Assembly: GCA_963678705.1 (NCBI GenBank)
Contig: OY783210.1
Span: forward strand, 18,105,331 to 18,169,330
DNA length: 64,000 nt
Reading direction: 5' to 3'
Source of the DNA: Panorpa germanica
Lineage: Eukaryota; Arthropoda; Insecta; Mecoptera; Panorpidae
In this document: positions 50,901 to 62,387 of the stretch, piece after piece
Position numbering within the stretch: position 1 is the stretch's first letter
Layout of the letters: each line of letters begins with the position of its first letter
Notes under the pieces: generated by a model
Told to the model about the DNA's origin: nothing
Seen by the model: only the letters and a program-made list of their open reading frames with translations
Databases searched by the model: none
Position numbers and translations under genes: made by a program

Positions 50901-52490
50901 TTCTTAGATTAATGTAATCTAAAAACCGCTTATTCTACAAAATATAAAAATTCTTAATAAATTATATTTCCGGCTCCGGGATGTTTTAAAACATGTAATT
51001 TTCCTCGTAAGTTAATTTCTTAGAATATCGTAGCACTTGTAGGAATTGTAAACGGCAAACCTCGTTCTGCAAGCATTCTGAGCAATAGCTGATGTGCAGT
51101 CTAGCTGAACTATCCACCAGCACCAAAACCAGAACCAGCCATAAGCTATGTCTTTAAACCATCTTTTAAAGTTGAAATCTTCTTACTTGAACGAACCGGC
51201 TTCTTGCTTAACCACTCAACGTCATTAATTTCTTAGAGTGAGAGGTAATTTGGGGCCGCACTCATTTCAACGAAAAAAAAACGCATAAAATGTAAAAACA
51301 TACACTACATTGTTTACTAAATAAATTGCTAATGAATTGGTATCCTTGGTGGGGCAAGGTAGTGGAAAGTAACGCTCGAAAGTAACACAACACTCAATAA
51401 GTTCGTAGGATGACACATACATTGACAAATCTATATGAGTTTTATATAGTACCAACCTTCAAACGATATGTGACAAAATTTCATAACATTCCAACTATTA
51501 GTTTACAAATTGCAGTAGTTTTAGTGACGCTACTTTTGTAATTCTCGAAATAATCTTAACTTCGTATGTTGATTGCTTTTTAACGAGCAACCGAGTGCAT
51601 ATAAGTGCGTAACGGAATACATTTCATGGACTATATTTATTTCATGATTGGACAAAAGTACCGGTGTTTAAGAGCACCCGTTTCCGTTCGAACACATGAA
51701 CACCTTAAATTACCTTACAGCCATAAAGTATTCAAACGATGTTTCCATAATGTTTGAGATATATCTTTCAAAGACTTTGACATTATATTACTTACTGCAC
51801 CTTTGTCTTTGTATAAACCACATCAAACATAGCTAATACAAAACAATAGAAAGTAACAGAACCCCTATGCTTTTAGTATGTAAATTAGCATATGCTCTTT
51901 AATCTTCTACTCTATTAATTTTTTAATTAAAATTATGTCACTATATATTCATAATAATAATATTTAATATAATTGAAATTACATTACGTTTTTAATTAAG
52001 AAATTTAAGCTCAGGTAAATGAAAATAACAATTTAGTATTTTGAAAAAATTCTGAAGTAAATTGAAAATTCCATGTGTCAGAAGTTTCACTGGAAAGCTC
52101 GTCGCGCGTTTTTAATCAACGAGACCATACTCAGGAAGCTTTCCAGTCGTTGTTGGTGCCGTTGGACGGACGACTCATTGTTTTGTGACTGATGATTTTA
52201 ATGGATTCTGGGTTTCTAGGCATAAGCACTTTAATAAGTGTGTTCGCATTGTCAAATACATGTAGCTTTGTTTTACATTATTCTGATATTGAAATACAAG
52301 AGACTATAGCAATAATACCGCCATTTGCTGTTACGCCACAAAACATGTCTATGCATGATTTAAAATATATGTATTCCATAGAAAAGACCGTTACATTTTT
52401 ATGAATAAAAACTAAAAAATTATTCTTTTTTGTAACGAATAAAGTTTTGGTTTTGCAAAAAGATGACTATTCAAGTTTTACATACTAAAG
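47973..52490. other. A+T-rich non-coding stretch
   Basis: No gene was recognised. A (TA)n-like patch lies near 49415-49445. A short inverted repeat (ctggaaagct...agctttccag) lies near 52092-52147, and an accaaaaccag-rich patch near 51115-51140. Confidence 0.45.
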
Positions 52491-52984
52491 TATCATTCCC
52501 ACTCACTGCTTTAATTTAATTTAATTTTGTATTTAATTTAAATTGTTTAGCATATGGCAATAAGCGTAGTCATTCACAGTACTATTTTTAATTTAATTTA
52601 TTTTTTAAGTTATCTTAGTTTTTTTTAGGTCCAATGTCTTAAACTAAAAATATTAAATTAAGAAAAACTATATTATATTATAACCTGTCAAAATGCAGTA
52701 CGATTTACTTTTAAAAGAAGTTTAATGTCAGTTTTTAAAAAATATAGAAGTGAAAACAATTTCTATTAGTAATTGTTATTAATAAAAATAGCAATTTTAA
52801 TTATTTCACATACAATTTTGTCGAACTGTCAAAATTTATATTACTAACGTACCAACTAAATTAACTAAACTTAAATTAAAACACAAATGTGAAAAGGAAT
52901 GCTTAAACAAAAACCTGAAATCTAGATTACAATATTAAATAGAAACAGTAAATTAAATATCAAAACAGTGAGTGGGAATGAGGC
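52491..52984. mobile_element. Inverted-repeat element, about 494 bp
   Basis: The left end tatcattcccactcactgct tta and the reverse complement of the right end, agcctcattcccactcactg ttttga, share a perfect 15-bp core (cattcccactcactg) plus subterminal aatttaattta repeats. The interior is A+T-rich with cctgtcaaaatgcag and gaactgtcaaaatt on its two sides. There is no ORF. The outside flanks share taaag, which may or may not be a target duplication. Confidence 0.7.
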
Positions 52985-54934
52985 TTAAAGCATGGTTATT
53001 GGAAAATAATTTAGAAAACTGATACAATGAAATTAAATGGTATGTAAATATCACATCGTTTATCTTCTTCTGTAAAACCGTATTTCTCTATTAATAATTC
53101 CTCATGTCCTCATGTCCAGTTGCTTTTTGAAGAAAGTATCGTAGAAATGGTGTTGATGCTGGTAGTAACACATTTATATTAGTAAACATACACACACCGC
53201 ATTACTCATTGTTGTATACGCTTAATCTTTCGTTTCTTTTCTGTTCCACGTTTCATTTAAAAAAACATAGCATGGTACATAGAGGATGTGTACTCCAAGA
53301 AATGCATTACTGCATTAAACACAAGTTACTGCACTTATTAATATTCAAGATCATTATTCTGAATCTTTACATCGCAATAATTGAATACCAATGAAGAATT
53401 CGCAAGATTTATCGGAAGTGAACCTACCTACAGTAACGAAATAAGATGTATGTACGGCTATATTTATTCAGGAAATGGAATAGCCGTGATCCCGGTCGGT
53501 GTGACACTTGAATATGTTTATAGAAGTAATTGACATTCTGAATATATTATCCCTTAGCTATTAACTTTATTCGTATTTGTAATAACATATAAATTTAACC
53601 TTCTTTATATTCGAAATCGATTTAATAAGTGAATTCCAACAAGTCAACAATACGAACATAGATCAAGTAACTCTGCTCCACCCCCGCAAACTACTTTACC
53701 CTCCAATGCAACATTGTATTGAGCTGCACACGTCCGACGTGGATTTATCAATTGTGTTTGACACATTGATTATTTTTAGTTATTTGTATTAGAAAAGAAA
53801 GCTCTCTTTCGTTTTCTCTATTTTCCTCTGGAATATGTTTTTTTTTTCTTTTCGGAAGACATTTTTTTTTTCACTGTATTATTAAGAGTTACTTTTCTCA
53901 TTCGTTCTATATTCTATTAGTTACAGCCTGTAGGGTTGATTGTTCTTTGTATTCCTATTTTATACTTCTAACATTTGTTGTGGCAGTTTAACAGGAAACA
54001 TGGTCGTTGTTAATCAACGGAGCATATAGCAATACACAACCCTCAACCCCCACATCCTCATCCCTCTAATCCGCATACCTAGATAAACTACTATCACACG
54101 ATATGTTCGACTACACCGTTATCTAGTTGTTTATTGTGAATAAATAACATCTAGTAAGACATACATAGAAAAATACGATATTATTTAAAACCTACTTTAA
54201 ACTGAATTAGCAAAAAAAAAAAACTACGGTTTATGAGCCTTGCAGAAAAGAATTTTTCCGTCGTTTTTATTATAATATCTTGCTAGAGATCTATTCAATT
54301 TTATACTCATATTTTCAAGTCATTAAAAAACAATTATCATTAATAGATAACTTGTAAATTGTGTTTAGATACATAAACAAAAATATTACATAATATTACT
54401 AATTACTAATTAATAACAGGTTAAGTTTACCTGGAATTTTATGTAGAAGCTTTGGGAAAGATCATGACAAACAATGACAGTGATAATATGGTGATGTTGA
54501 TACCACTAATTTGAGGATATTTCTAATCCTGGCTTCTAAAAAACTTTCGATTCAACAGCGGATAATTTTAACCCTGCGTGTGAACACTATATTTTTCGAG
54601 ACATGGTGTGTACACTGGAGCTTTAAAAGAATCTAAAAAAATTCTGGATTACTTCTTGAAGTGTCTACTACATGGTCCAGAAGTTGCCAAAGTCCAATGT
54701 TTAAAACCGTTGTTAATAAAAATTCACAAATAGTGAAAAACGAAAAAAAAACGGAATTTTGTTAAAAAATTAATAGCTTTAGAACAAACAAATATTAAGA
54801 AAAACGGTTTTAGAGTTTTTTATCTTAGACTATAAGCTTTCGAAAGAATGTAGTGTCTTTGGCGTGTGCTCCAAAAAGTTGAATTATTTGTGCACCTGAA
54901 AGTGAGGAATATTTTACGGATTCAGGCTTGTCAT
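52985..54934. other. A+T-rich non-coding stretch
   Basis: No gene or repeat family was recognised. The last five bases (gtcat, 54930-54934) are the left target duplication of the LTR element that follows. Confidence 0.5.
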
Positions 54935-55243
54935 TGTTCAGTACAAAATTAGTACAGAACATAAGAAGATGTCTCTGTTGGCATTCCAACATTATAATGT
55001 ATTGTTGTCTCTAATAGAAGTAATGCGCATGACTACAATACGACGACTGCTGTACGCTACAGCGATATGGCATTCGTGTCAGTTGTGTTTTGGGCTTCTA
55101 CACTGTCAAGATCATAATTCCCAACCATCTTGTTACTATAAGAATGTTGGTTCAAAGTTATTAAAAAGTGTAAAATTATTTTATCATTAAACAATTGAAT
55201 AATTATTCAATCTACAAATACTCGCATGGTTTTATTTCGTACA
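54935..55243 (+). repeat. 5' LTR
   Basis: It starts tgttcagtacaaaattagta and ends tttatttcgtaca. Near its end are attaaa (a possible polyadenylation signal) and an 18-bp palindrome, attgaataattattcaat (55194-55211). The 73-codon frame inside (ATG at 54969) recurs in the 3' LTR simply because the LTRs are duplicates. Confidence 0.95.
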
Positions 55244-55251
55244 TGCGAAGC

Positions 55252-55263
55252 TGGTCCTTCGAG
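55252..55263 (+). promoter_or_regulatory. Probable primer binding site, tRNA-Tyr
   Basis: tggtccttcgag lies 8 bp after the 5' LTR. It is complementary to the 3' end of eukaryotic tRNA-Tyr (ctcgaagga plus the added CCA), as I know it. The word ccttcgag recurs about 18 bp later, in gatccttcgag. Confidence 0.6.
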
Positions 55264-55908
55264 TCTTACAAAGCCGATCCTTCGAGTTTATTAACCGCGT
55301 GTGTTTTTCATTGTATTTTTGGCGTTTTATTACATTTGCCCCTTGGCGATTGCCATTGATTGGGTAAATGGGACGCTCTATTTTGGCGGATTCACGGAGG
55401 ATTTGGATATTTTACAATTACATTTCCAGAAGCCTTACAAGCGAAGCTGGATATTTTACAATTACATTTCAAGAAGGTTTTAAATCCTACAAAAAAAAAA
55501 CTGGCCTTACAAGCCATTGGTACCCGCGTGTGATTTCGTGGTGTTTTGAGGTTACATCTGTATAGTAACCAGCACAAGTGCAAGCTATTTTGTTACATTT
55601 ACCCTATGGCGGCCTGGCAAGTCATCAATTGCCATTGATTGGGTAATGCAACGTTTGATTTAAGCGGATTCGCATATAATTTGGATTACTACACGTTTAT
55701 ATTTTAAGAAAAATTATTCATTACGGAAGAGGATACATGGATGCTGGAGGAGAGTAAAATACTTCTTTACTCATGAAGGTACAAAGTTATTATTACTATC
55801 TGCAAGTACCAATCTATTAAAAACTTCTCATGTTGCTGGATTAACCTGGATTAGTTTGTCATCCACGTTTCATCTATCATATAAGTACGAATCTATCACC
55901 TAAGCAAG
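55264..55908 (+). other. Untranslated leader of the LTR element with internal duplications
   Basis: ggatattttacaattacatt tc occurs at 55405-55426 and 55449-55470. The phrase gccattgattgggtaa plus a following gcggattc occurs near 55345 and near 55630. These point to local duplications in the leader. Short frames here (up to 65 codons) have no recognisable product. Confidence 0.6.
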
Positions 55909-57594
55909 ATGGAGGGATTGAAAAGGCTTAGATCGGCGCGGACGGCTGCAAAAAGTGCAATATCACGGATGGACAATTACGTCAGCGACCCAAGGGCTCT
56001 CGACTCCGCTACAGTGGAGGTGCTGCAGGTGAAAAAAGAAAAGATGATGACTACATTCCAATCGTACGAGCTCACGCAGTACAGCATTTTAGAAATTGAT
56101 GATCAAGATGAGGAAGACATTGAAGAAGTTGAAGAGAAGTATTTTAACATTATTGCAAAATTAAATGCTAGCATCAATAAGTTAAAAGAAGTTAATAGGC
56201 CTGAATTAGTTCCATTGAAGCTCCCAGCGGTGGAAATTCCAACCTTCGATGGCAAGGATATAACCAGGTTTAAGCCCTTTTATGAGCTCTTCCAAGCAGT
56301 GGTTCACAATAATGCATCATTGTCCGATGTTCAAAGACTTTTTTATTTGAGAAAGTATCTCGTTGATGAGGCTCTCTCAATAATTATAAATCTGCCGCTT
56401 GTGAACAGTTCATACAAAGAGGCTATTGATTTATTGTTAGCGCGGTATGAAAATAAGGCGAGATTAATCTTTTATCACATTAATATAATACTTGATATTC
56501 CCAACATGCAGAAAGGTACTGCAGTCGATATAAGGGCTTTTTTATGTCAAGTAAAACAGCAATTACAAGCGTTAAAAAATCTTGATGAGCCTGTAGACAA
56601 GTGGGATATGATTTTAATCTCGGCCTTAAGTAGAAAATTAGATATCGTTACTAACCGCACTTTCCACATGGAAAGAAATTTAGAAGAACTGCCTACTATG
56701 GCAGAATTTATTTCATTTTTAGAAAGACGTGCAATTGCAATTGAGTATAGTTTAGATTATAAAAATATGTCACATGACAATAATAATAATAAAGGAAATG
56801 TGGTTCCAAGAAAATTGTATAATAAAAATAAGTATTCACATAATAATATTGTATGTAATCTTGCTATTTGTGAATATACAAACCTTGAGAATGTTATGAA
56901 ACAATCTTGGACAACTGAGAAAGTCCCAGAGGAATCAGATAAGTTTTCTGAGGATTACTTAAAGGCTGAACATAAATTTCAAAATTCAGTAGCACTTAAA
57001 AATAATTTAACTGTTGATTTGCCATTACTCAGCCTAGTAAATAAAATAGAATTGGAGGATTCTTTCTCAGTTGCCCCGCAAAGATTTAATGTGTTGGAAA
57101 AAAGATTTAGACGCAATCCTTCATTATTGGAGGTTTATAAAACATTATTAAACAGATCAACCAGTATTATGACATTAGGTTTAAAACACAATATTATTTT
57201 TATAAATATTAAAATAAAAACAAATTTAATTTGCTACAAGTCCAGTGTAGCTCCATCAAGTAAGGTACTTACAATACCCCAGCTTGAGATTATTAGCGCA
57301 GTGTTGCTGGTGCGAATCAAACAAGCAACAAATAAAATTTTTGATTCAAATACAATACTTCCATCAGATATTAATTGCAATGTTTACAACATTGATGTAA
57401 AACAAACATCTGTACTGTTGGAATGGTTAAAAGATAATTGTTTCAATAACATTGTAACTATTGAGTTGATGATTGTTGTGTACATTATGCAAATGATAAT
57501 GTATGCTACATTGATAATTATGGTTTCTGTTATATTTAGGATAGTAATTAATTTGTTTTATATTATTTTCACAAAATTATGTAGACTACCATAG
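55909..57594 (+). CDS. gag: Gag-like protein fused to Pol remnants (BEL/Pao), 561 codons
   Basis: The start ATG has a good context (caagATGG). Residues 1-100 are charged, with an acidic stretch (DDQDEEDIEEVEE, 64-76). Residues about 105-285 form the DUF1759/Pao Gag core: LPAVEIPTFDGKDITRFKPF, then LSDVQRLFYLRKYL, then FISFLERRA. No CCHC zinc knuckle is present. Residues 328-410 match the linker that normally precedes reverse transcriptase (QSWTTEKVPEE, APQRFNVLEKRFRRNPSLLE). Residues 447-508 match the Peptidase_A17-like part after it (SSVAP...LTIPQLEIISAVLL, LLEWLKD). The protease and the roughly 400-residue RT core between these blocks are absent. The tail after 515 is hydrophobic and probably former non-coding sequence. 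The intact frame suggests selection or youth. Confidence 0.88.
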   Translation: MEGLKRLRSARTAAKSAISRMDNYVSDPRALDSATVEVLQVKKEKMMTTFQSYELTQYSILEIDDQDEEDIEEVEEKYFNIIAKLNASINKLKEVNRPELVPLKLPAVEIPTFDGKDITRFKPFYELFQAVVHNNASLSDVQRLFYLRKYLVDEALSIIINLPLVNSSYKEAIDLLLARYENKARLIFYHINIILDIPNMQKGTAVDIRAFLCQVKQQLQALKNLDEPVDKWDMILISALSRKLDIVTNRTFHMERNLEELPTMAEFISFLERRAIAIEYSLDYKNMSHDNNNNKGNVVPRKLYNKNKYSHNNIVCNLAICEYTNLENVMKQSWTTEKVPEESDKFSEDYLKAEHKFQNSVALKNNLTVDLPLLSLVNKIELEDSFSVAPQRFNVLEKRFRRNPSLLEVYKTLLNRSTSIMTLGLKHNIIFINIKIKTNLICYKSSVAPSSKVLTIPQLEIISAVLLVRIKQATNKIFDSNTILPSDINCNVYNIDVKQTSVLLEWLKDNCFNNIVTIELMIVVYIMQMIMYATLIIMVSVIFRIVINLFYIIFTKLCRLP

Positions 57595-57749
57595 AGTTAA
57601 GAAGTTTATGTTATTTTGTGTAATTTTGTTTATAATAGTTTTAAGAAGTTCACATTATTTTTTGTAATTTGGTTTATAATAATTTTATGTAACATTGTAT
57701 AATTTGATATTAGTTGTGAGCTTATCTACTTCTGCTGGCTGGCAATTTA
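57595..57749 (+). other. 3' untranslated part of the LTR element
   Basis: A short A+T-rich segment with an imperfect duplication (aagaagtttatgttatt / aagaagttcacattatt). Directly before the 3' LTR, where a polypurine tract is expected, the sequence is pyrimidine-rich and mixed (cttctgctggctggcaattta). I see no polypurine tract. Confidence 0.6.
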
Positions 57750-58058
57750 TGTTCAGTACAAAATTAGTACAGAACATAAGAAGATGTCTCTGTTGGCATT
57801 CCAACATTATAATGTATTGTTGTCTCTAATAGAAGTAATGCGCATGACTACAATACGACGACTGCTGTACGCTACAGCGATATGGCATTCGTGTCAGTTG
57901 TGTTTTGGGCTTCTACACTGTCAAGATCATAATTCCCAACCATCTTGTTACTATAAGAATGTTGGTTCAAAGTTATTAAAAAGTGTAAAATTATTTTATC
58001 ATTAAACAATTGAATAATTATTCAATCTACAAATACTCGCATGGTTTTATTTCGTACA
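57750..58058 (+). repeat. 3' LTR
   Basis: It looks identical by eye to the 5' LTR over 309 bp and is followed by gtcat, the right target duplication. Confidence 0.95.
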
Positions 58059-58063
58059 GTCAT

Positions 58064-60117
58064 AATAAACGGAACGGTGATTATTCGGCACAAAATAAGT
58101 TTTTATTGATGATAATACAAAAGTTATGAAATAAAATATATTAATTATATTAGTTATTTATAATTAGTTTCAAAAAGAGAATTTACGGTGCGCAATTGTC
58201 ATCGATCTTCAAAACTTATTGTAGTAAAAAGATGAAGTAATAAAAATATAATAGATTTAAACCGCTCTTATAACCTCTTTTAAGTAAGTCACCGCCATAC
58301 TATCGTGATATTTTTACAGACAGCTTGTTTTACAGTCAGGCATAAATTTTAACTGATTTTCAAGAATAAATGCACTCAATAAGGAATAACTAAGACTTAT
58401 CTTATGTTAACTAGAGAAACACATACCGAATTAAACACAATCCTTCTCGCTGTCATCCAATTAAACCTTAAATTAAGCTGAATTTACGTTTGCAGTACAA
58501 TTCCGTAACAATTCCCTAGATTATTAACATCAATGACATTTAATATATCTTGATGTTACCGGCTGTGATCGGATCACTTGAGGTGGTTCTGGTTAGACTA
58601 CAACTTGAACCGGATATAACGTACAAGTCATGTTTGATGTCAATCGATATCCTGTTCCATATACATATACATGTACATTCTGTCACGTCACATCTGCTAT
58701 AAATTTCATAATTAACGGTAATTGGCGCATAAAATGAAACATACATTTGGAGCTTTGAATTTGAGCTATTATATTCAAATATATTTAGGTTTATATTCAT
58801 TAATTATATATAATTATTATATATTATTATGCAGCATCTTTTAATAAAGGTTTCGTAGGAGAAACATGGCAGATAAAAGGTAGCACGTATATAACACTAA
58901 CCCGCTAAACTTTTCGTTTAAATGTAAAACTTTTTATGTTTTTTTATTTATATTTTTGTACGTTGTGCCTTCGCTTGTCAGCAGTGGCATTACGCAGCTT
59001 TTGTATTTAATATAGTCGTTACAATAATCATACTAATACAAATAATCATATTATAAATTATAATGAAACAAAGTCAATACAAAATAAAAATACGAGTATA
59101 ATGAAAGTGGCATAAGAGAACCACAACCATTCTGTGAACAATGTAATAGCCCACTAACAGTAAATATAGACAAACCCATAAAGACAAAACTGTAATATGC
59201 CTGAAGACTATAAGCAGAAATTTTAAAACAGAGAAAGTCTGAAATTTTTTATTGAATTTATGAATAAACCTAATGTAATTCCTTTACTTTAAAATTACAT
59301 ACTCGTGTTTATAAATTATGTATTTTAAATGATTATATTGTTTTTAGTACTAATAACTATTGAGAAACTCATTAAAAAAATTGGCATAAATCTGTTCAAA
59401 ATATGCGACCTACTAGAATGAAGTCTTATCGCCCTTAATGATGTAATAACGTATCCTATAGATATGTATTCTAACAAACACTGTTATTACACACATACAT
59501 ATTTTTCTTTATGTGTAAAACATGCACAATTACCATATGGATGGATAATGGATATGTTTACACGATTTGTAATTACAAAATCAATTTAAACAAAATAAAA
59601 AAAAGGCAGATTTTCTTTTGATAAAATGTTCATAACATATTCATGAGTATAGATTTATATTTCAAAAGCAGAAACATGCATGATAGGTATAAACAGTTTA
59701 AAAATTAAAGCACACGTGCAAAAAACTTTGTATTCTAACACAGTAAATACTAAATTAAAAAGAATAAGCTTAAAATAAAGATAGTACGAAAGATAGTATG
59801 GCAGACAATTACTATTTTCTTTTTGAATCATAACTTTGCAAATAATACTTATAAAAAATGAACAATGCATTTTGAAGAATAAATGAATCTCGTTGTACTT
59901 CGTTCAAATATTGGACTCTGGTTTTGGGAATCGTAAATACTATTATTAAAAAGCAGTGTTGTTATTGCAGCTATATACTCGTATACATGACCATTAGAGA
60001 TCATATTTCAATTTTTAATGACTCTAATTGCCAGTTGGGTTTTGCTTTCCAATTACATTCCGACTCATTAATGTTATACATTGCATACTATAAAAATGTT
60101 TCTTTGAAATATATACA
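58064..60117. other. A+T-rich non-coding stretch
   Basis: Apart from a short element fragment at 58263-58310 I recognise nothing. A minus-strand 86-codon frame at 58540-58800 has no coding support. Confidence 0.45.
58263..58310 (+). mobile_element. Right-end fragment of the 18136 family
   Basis: gctcttataacctcttttaa is followed by gtaagtcaccgcc-tactatcgtgat, which matches the right terminal repeat at 18136-18300 (ataagtcaccgccgaactat). Only this end is present. Confidence 0.5.
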
Positions 60118-60130
60118 GACAGAGCTTGTA
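60118..60130. repeat. SINE target-site duplication, left copy
   Basis: gacagagcttgta, repeated exactly at 60402-60414. Confidence 0.9.
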
Positions 60131-60401
60131 TTTTTTTTTTTTTTTTTTTATTTAACGTCGGCCTATTTCCGATGCTGAGTCCTATCACCGACGACCTCCT
60201 TCAATGTTGGCAGTATTTATGGTGTCGTGGCCTCATATATGTGGGCTACACCACTGCCTAATAACTGTATGATTATGTATGACCATAATCAATATAAGTT
60301 CATAATAACCAAACCCAGAAAATACATATCTGGTCCGGGGATCGAACCCGAAGACACAGCAGTCGGCGTCAAGCATCAATGCTCTCGCCCACTGTGTCGT
60401 C
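60131..60401 (-). mobile_element. Full-length tRNA-derived SINE
   Basis: Read on the minus strand, it starts near 60401 with an A-box-like gtgggcgagagcattg and a B-box gggttcgatcccc. A body of about 190 bp follows, ending ggaaataggccgacgttaaa t and a long A tail (the T run at 60131-60150 on the plus strand). It is flanked by a perfect 13-bp duplication. The tail sequence recurs at 7192-7293 and 13530-13620, so the 3' end belongs to a family present at least three times in this window. Codons within the frame at 60227-60454 have no meaning. Confidence 0.9.
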
Positions 60402-60414
60402 GACAGAGCTTGTA
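60402..60414. repeat. SINE target-site duplication, right copy
   Basis: gacagagcttgta, identical to 60118-60130. Confidence 0.9.
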
Positions 60415-62387
60415 TAACAAGTTATTTTGTATATTTATATTTTATCAGTTGTAAGTTACCAGAAAATATATTTTATAAATTTTGTTGCCAATTTGTGATA
60501 ATATTTTGCATGAGTGTCAAGTTATACATCTGCTATATTTTAGTTGACTGAAAATACACATGGGCTATCTTTTTAATCTATAGGTTTACGGTGTTGTAAG
60601 GCTGTATATTTTTAAGGGGTAGGTCTATCTGTTGGTTTATTATTAAAATGTTCCTTTCGAATTTACTGTCAAAAAAAACACCGTTAAATATTTTTCTATG
60701 AGTGTTGCTTTCTTCAAGAGAGTTTGTCAAATTTGTAGTCGATTTTAGAGGTCCGTATATTGGGCTAGTCAGTCTTACCAACATCGAAATAATACCCTGA
60801 ATTACCATAATAATTAACATTATTATTAGCATTATTTTATTAATTTTGTAGTATGTTAAGCATGTGTAAAATAAATATTGAACGAACTTCATTTAGAAAG
60901 ATGATGTTTCCACCGAAATGTCCCGCAGATACGATATGATTTCATCTATCTAGCTTTCGTATCATAGGTTTTATAACTTTTTTATGTTACTGTATAAAAG
61001 TTATATTTTTGAATAAAATGCCACATTAAATAATTGTTCTTATTTCATGGTTTTAATGCATGTTTAATGTCATAATAAAATTAACGTGTAAAATTTAAAA
61101 TAGAAATATAATTTCAACTGCCATATATGTATATAAAAATTGAGTATAGTAACCACTGCCAGATCAGACCCATGTAAAACCCATGTAGGCTATCAAATTG
61201 CAATCATAATAACCAAAAATGTTATCATTTATATTTATTGTTATAAATATAGTACTAGCAACTATGTATACAACTAATAATTCATATTAAATAGTTTTTA
61301 AAACTATTATACGTTACGATCTGATAAAAAAAGAGGGCAATACACTCATTTTGATTCCACAACAGGATATTATTCAGTGTGTATCGCTTTAATGTAAAAA
61401 TATGGATAACTGCCAAATCAGTAAACATTTTCACAATTTCTCATTCCATTTTTATTTTTGTTGTGTTTTTAAATAAAACATTGACCAATCGAAAATGTTA
61501 CTTATTTTGACAACGACAGAATATTTTTTGTTGAAATATGTTTGAATTTTTGTATTACTTTTGTAATGTATTTACTTTTTTTGGATCAAACTAAGCGAGT
61601 TCGGTGATTACTTATCTTTAAGAGAGGTTATAAGAGCTGTATACATCTACAATACAATGGAGAATTTTATTTAATTATTTCATATATACATTATACACAA
61701 ATTATTGAGAGAGACAGTGATATTTCATTGAATCATAGATTCATAAAGTCAATTTCAAATATATTACTGATTTATGTATATTCACCCGTTAAATACAGTT
61801 ACGTGTATTTAAAGTTTATCTAACATAACAAAAGCTGACTGGTATGTAAACGATTTTACCTAATGTATAACGTTTTTTGACAAACTTTTCTGCTTTTTAA
61901 AAAATAAATTCTATTGCAAAATGAATTACACGACAAGTACAATTTGAAATTGAATCGGATCTCCGGAAATCTGAAGTCATAAATTGAAATTAAAATCTGA
62001 TCTGATCGTGTAAGAGGCCATTAGATTTAAAACGAACAGACATATATAATATTGTGCAAGATTCACTTGTTATACTTGTATAACAAAAATAAAAACAATT
62101 TTAAAGAAATGAAAGGTGACGTAATCACTTAAAACTATGACTTCTTTTGATACAAACTCTTAGACATTATTAAAATCATTAAGAGATTTTATTTCCAGTG
62201 TTATTCTTAATAATGAAATATGCAGACAATTTGTAAATACAAGATAAAGTTTGAGGATCATAATTACATTACCATAAAGACTTTTGAGAACAAAGCTTTT
62301 TCACAGCAGCTTTAAATAAAGTCAGAATTAAGCTCATAAAAATAACAAACATAACAAAATTTAATAATCCTAATTGTAACATACAAT
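60415..62387. other. A+T-rich non-coding stretch
   Basis: Apart from the element fragment at 61597-61643 nothing was recognised. A minus-strand 104-codon frame at 60578-60892 is A+T-driven, with no family match. Confidence 0.45.
61597..61643 (-). mobile_element. Inverted fragment related to 58263-58310
   Basis: Reverse-complemented, it reads gctcttataacctctcttaa followed by agataagtaatcaccgaact, parallel to 58263-58310. It is a degraded end of the 18136 family in opposite orientation. Confidence 0.4.

Larger units (their letters stand above)
54935..58058 (+). mobile_element. Young non-autonomous BEL/Pao-type LTR retrotransposon
   Basis: Two 309-bp LTRs (54935-55243 and 57750-58058) bound the element, begin TG, end CA and look identical by eye. 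gtcat directly repeats at 54930-54934 and 58059-58063, a 5-bp target duplication. The interior of about 2.5 kb carries one 561-codon frame with a BEL/Pao Gag domain and remnants of Pol. At 3.1 kb it is about half the usual autonomous length. Reverse transcriptase, integrase and any complete protease are missing, so mobilisation would depend on a relative. LTR identity implies a recent insertion. Confidence 0.93.

Noticed and set aside
54969-55190. 73-codon frame identical to the one at 57784-58005
   Set aside because: Both lie in the two LTRs of one element; identity is due to LTR duplication.
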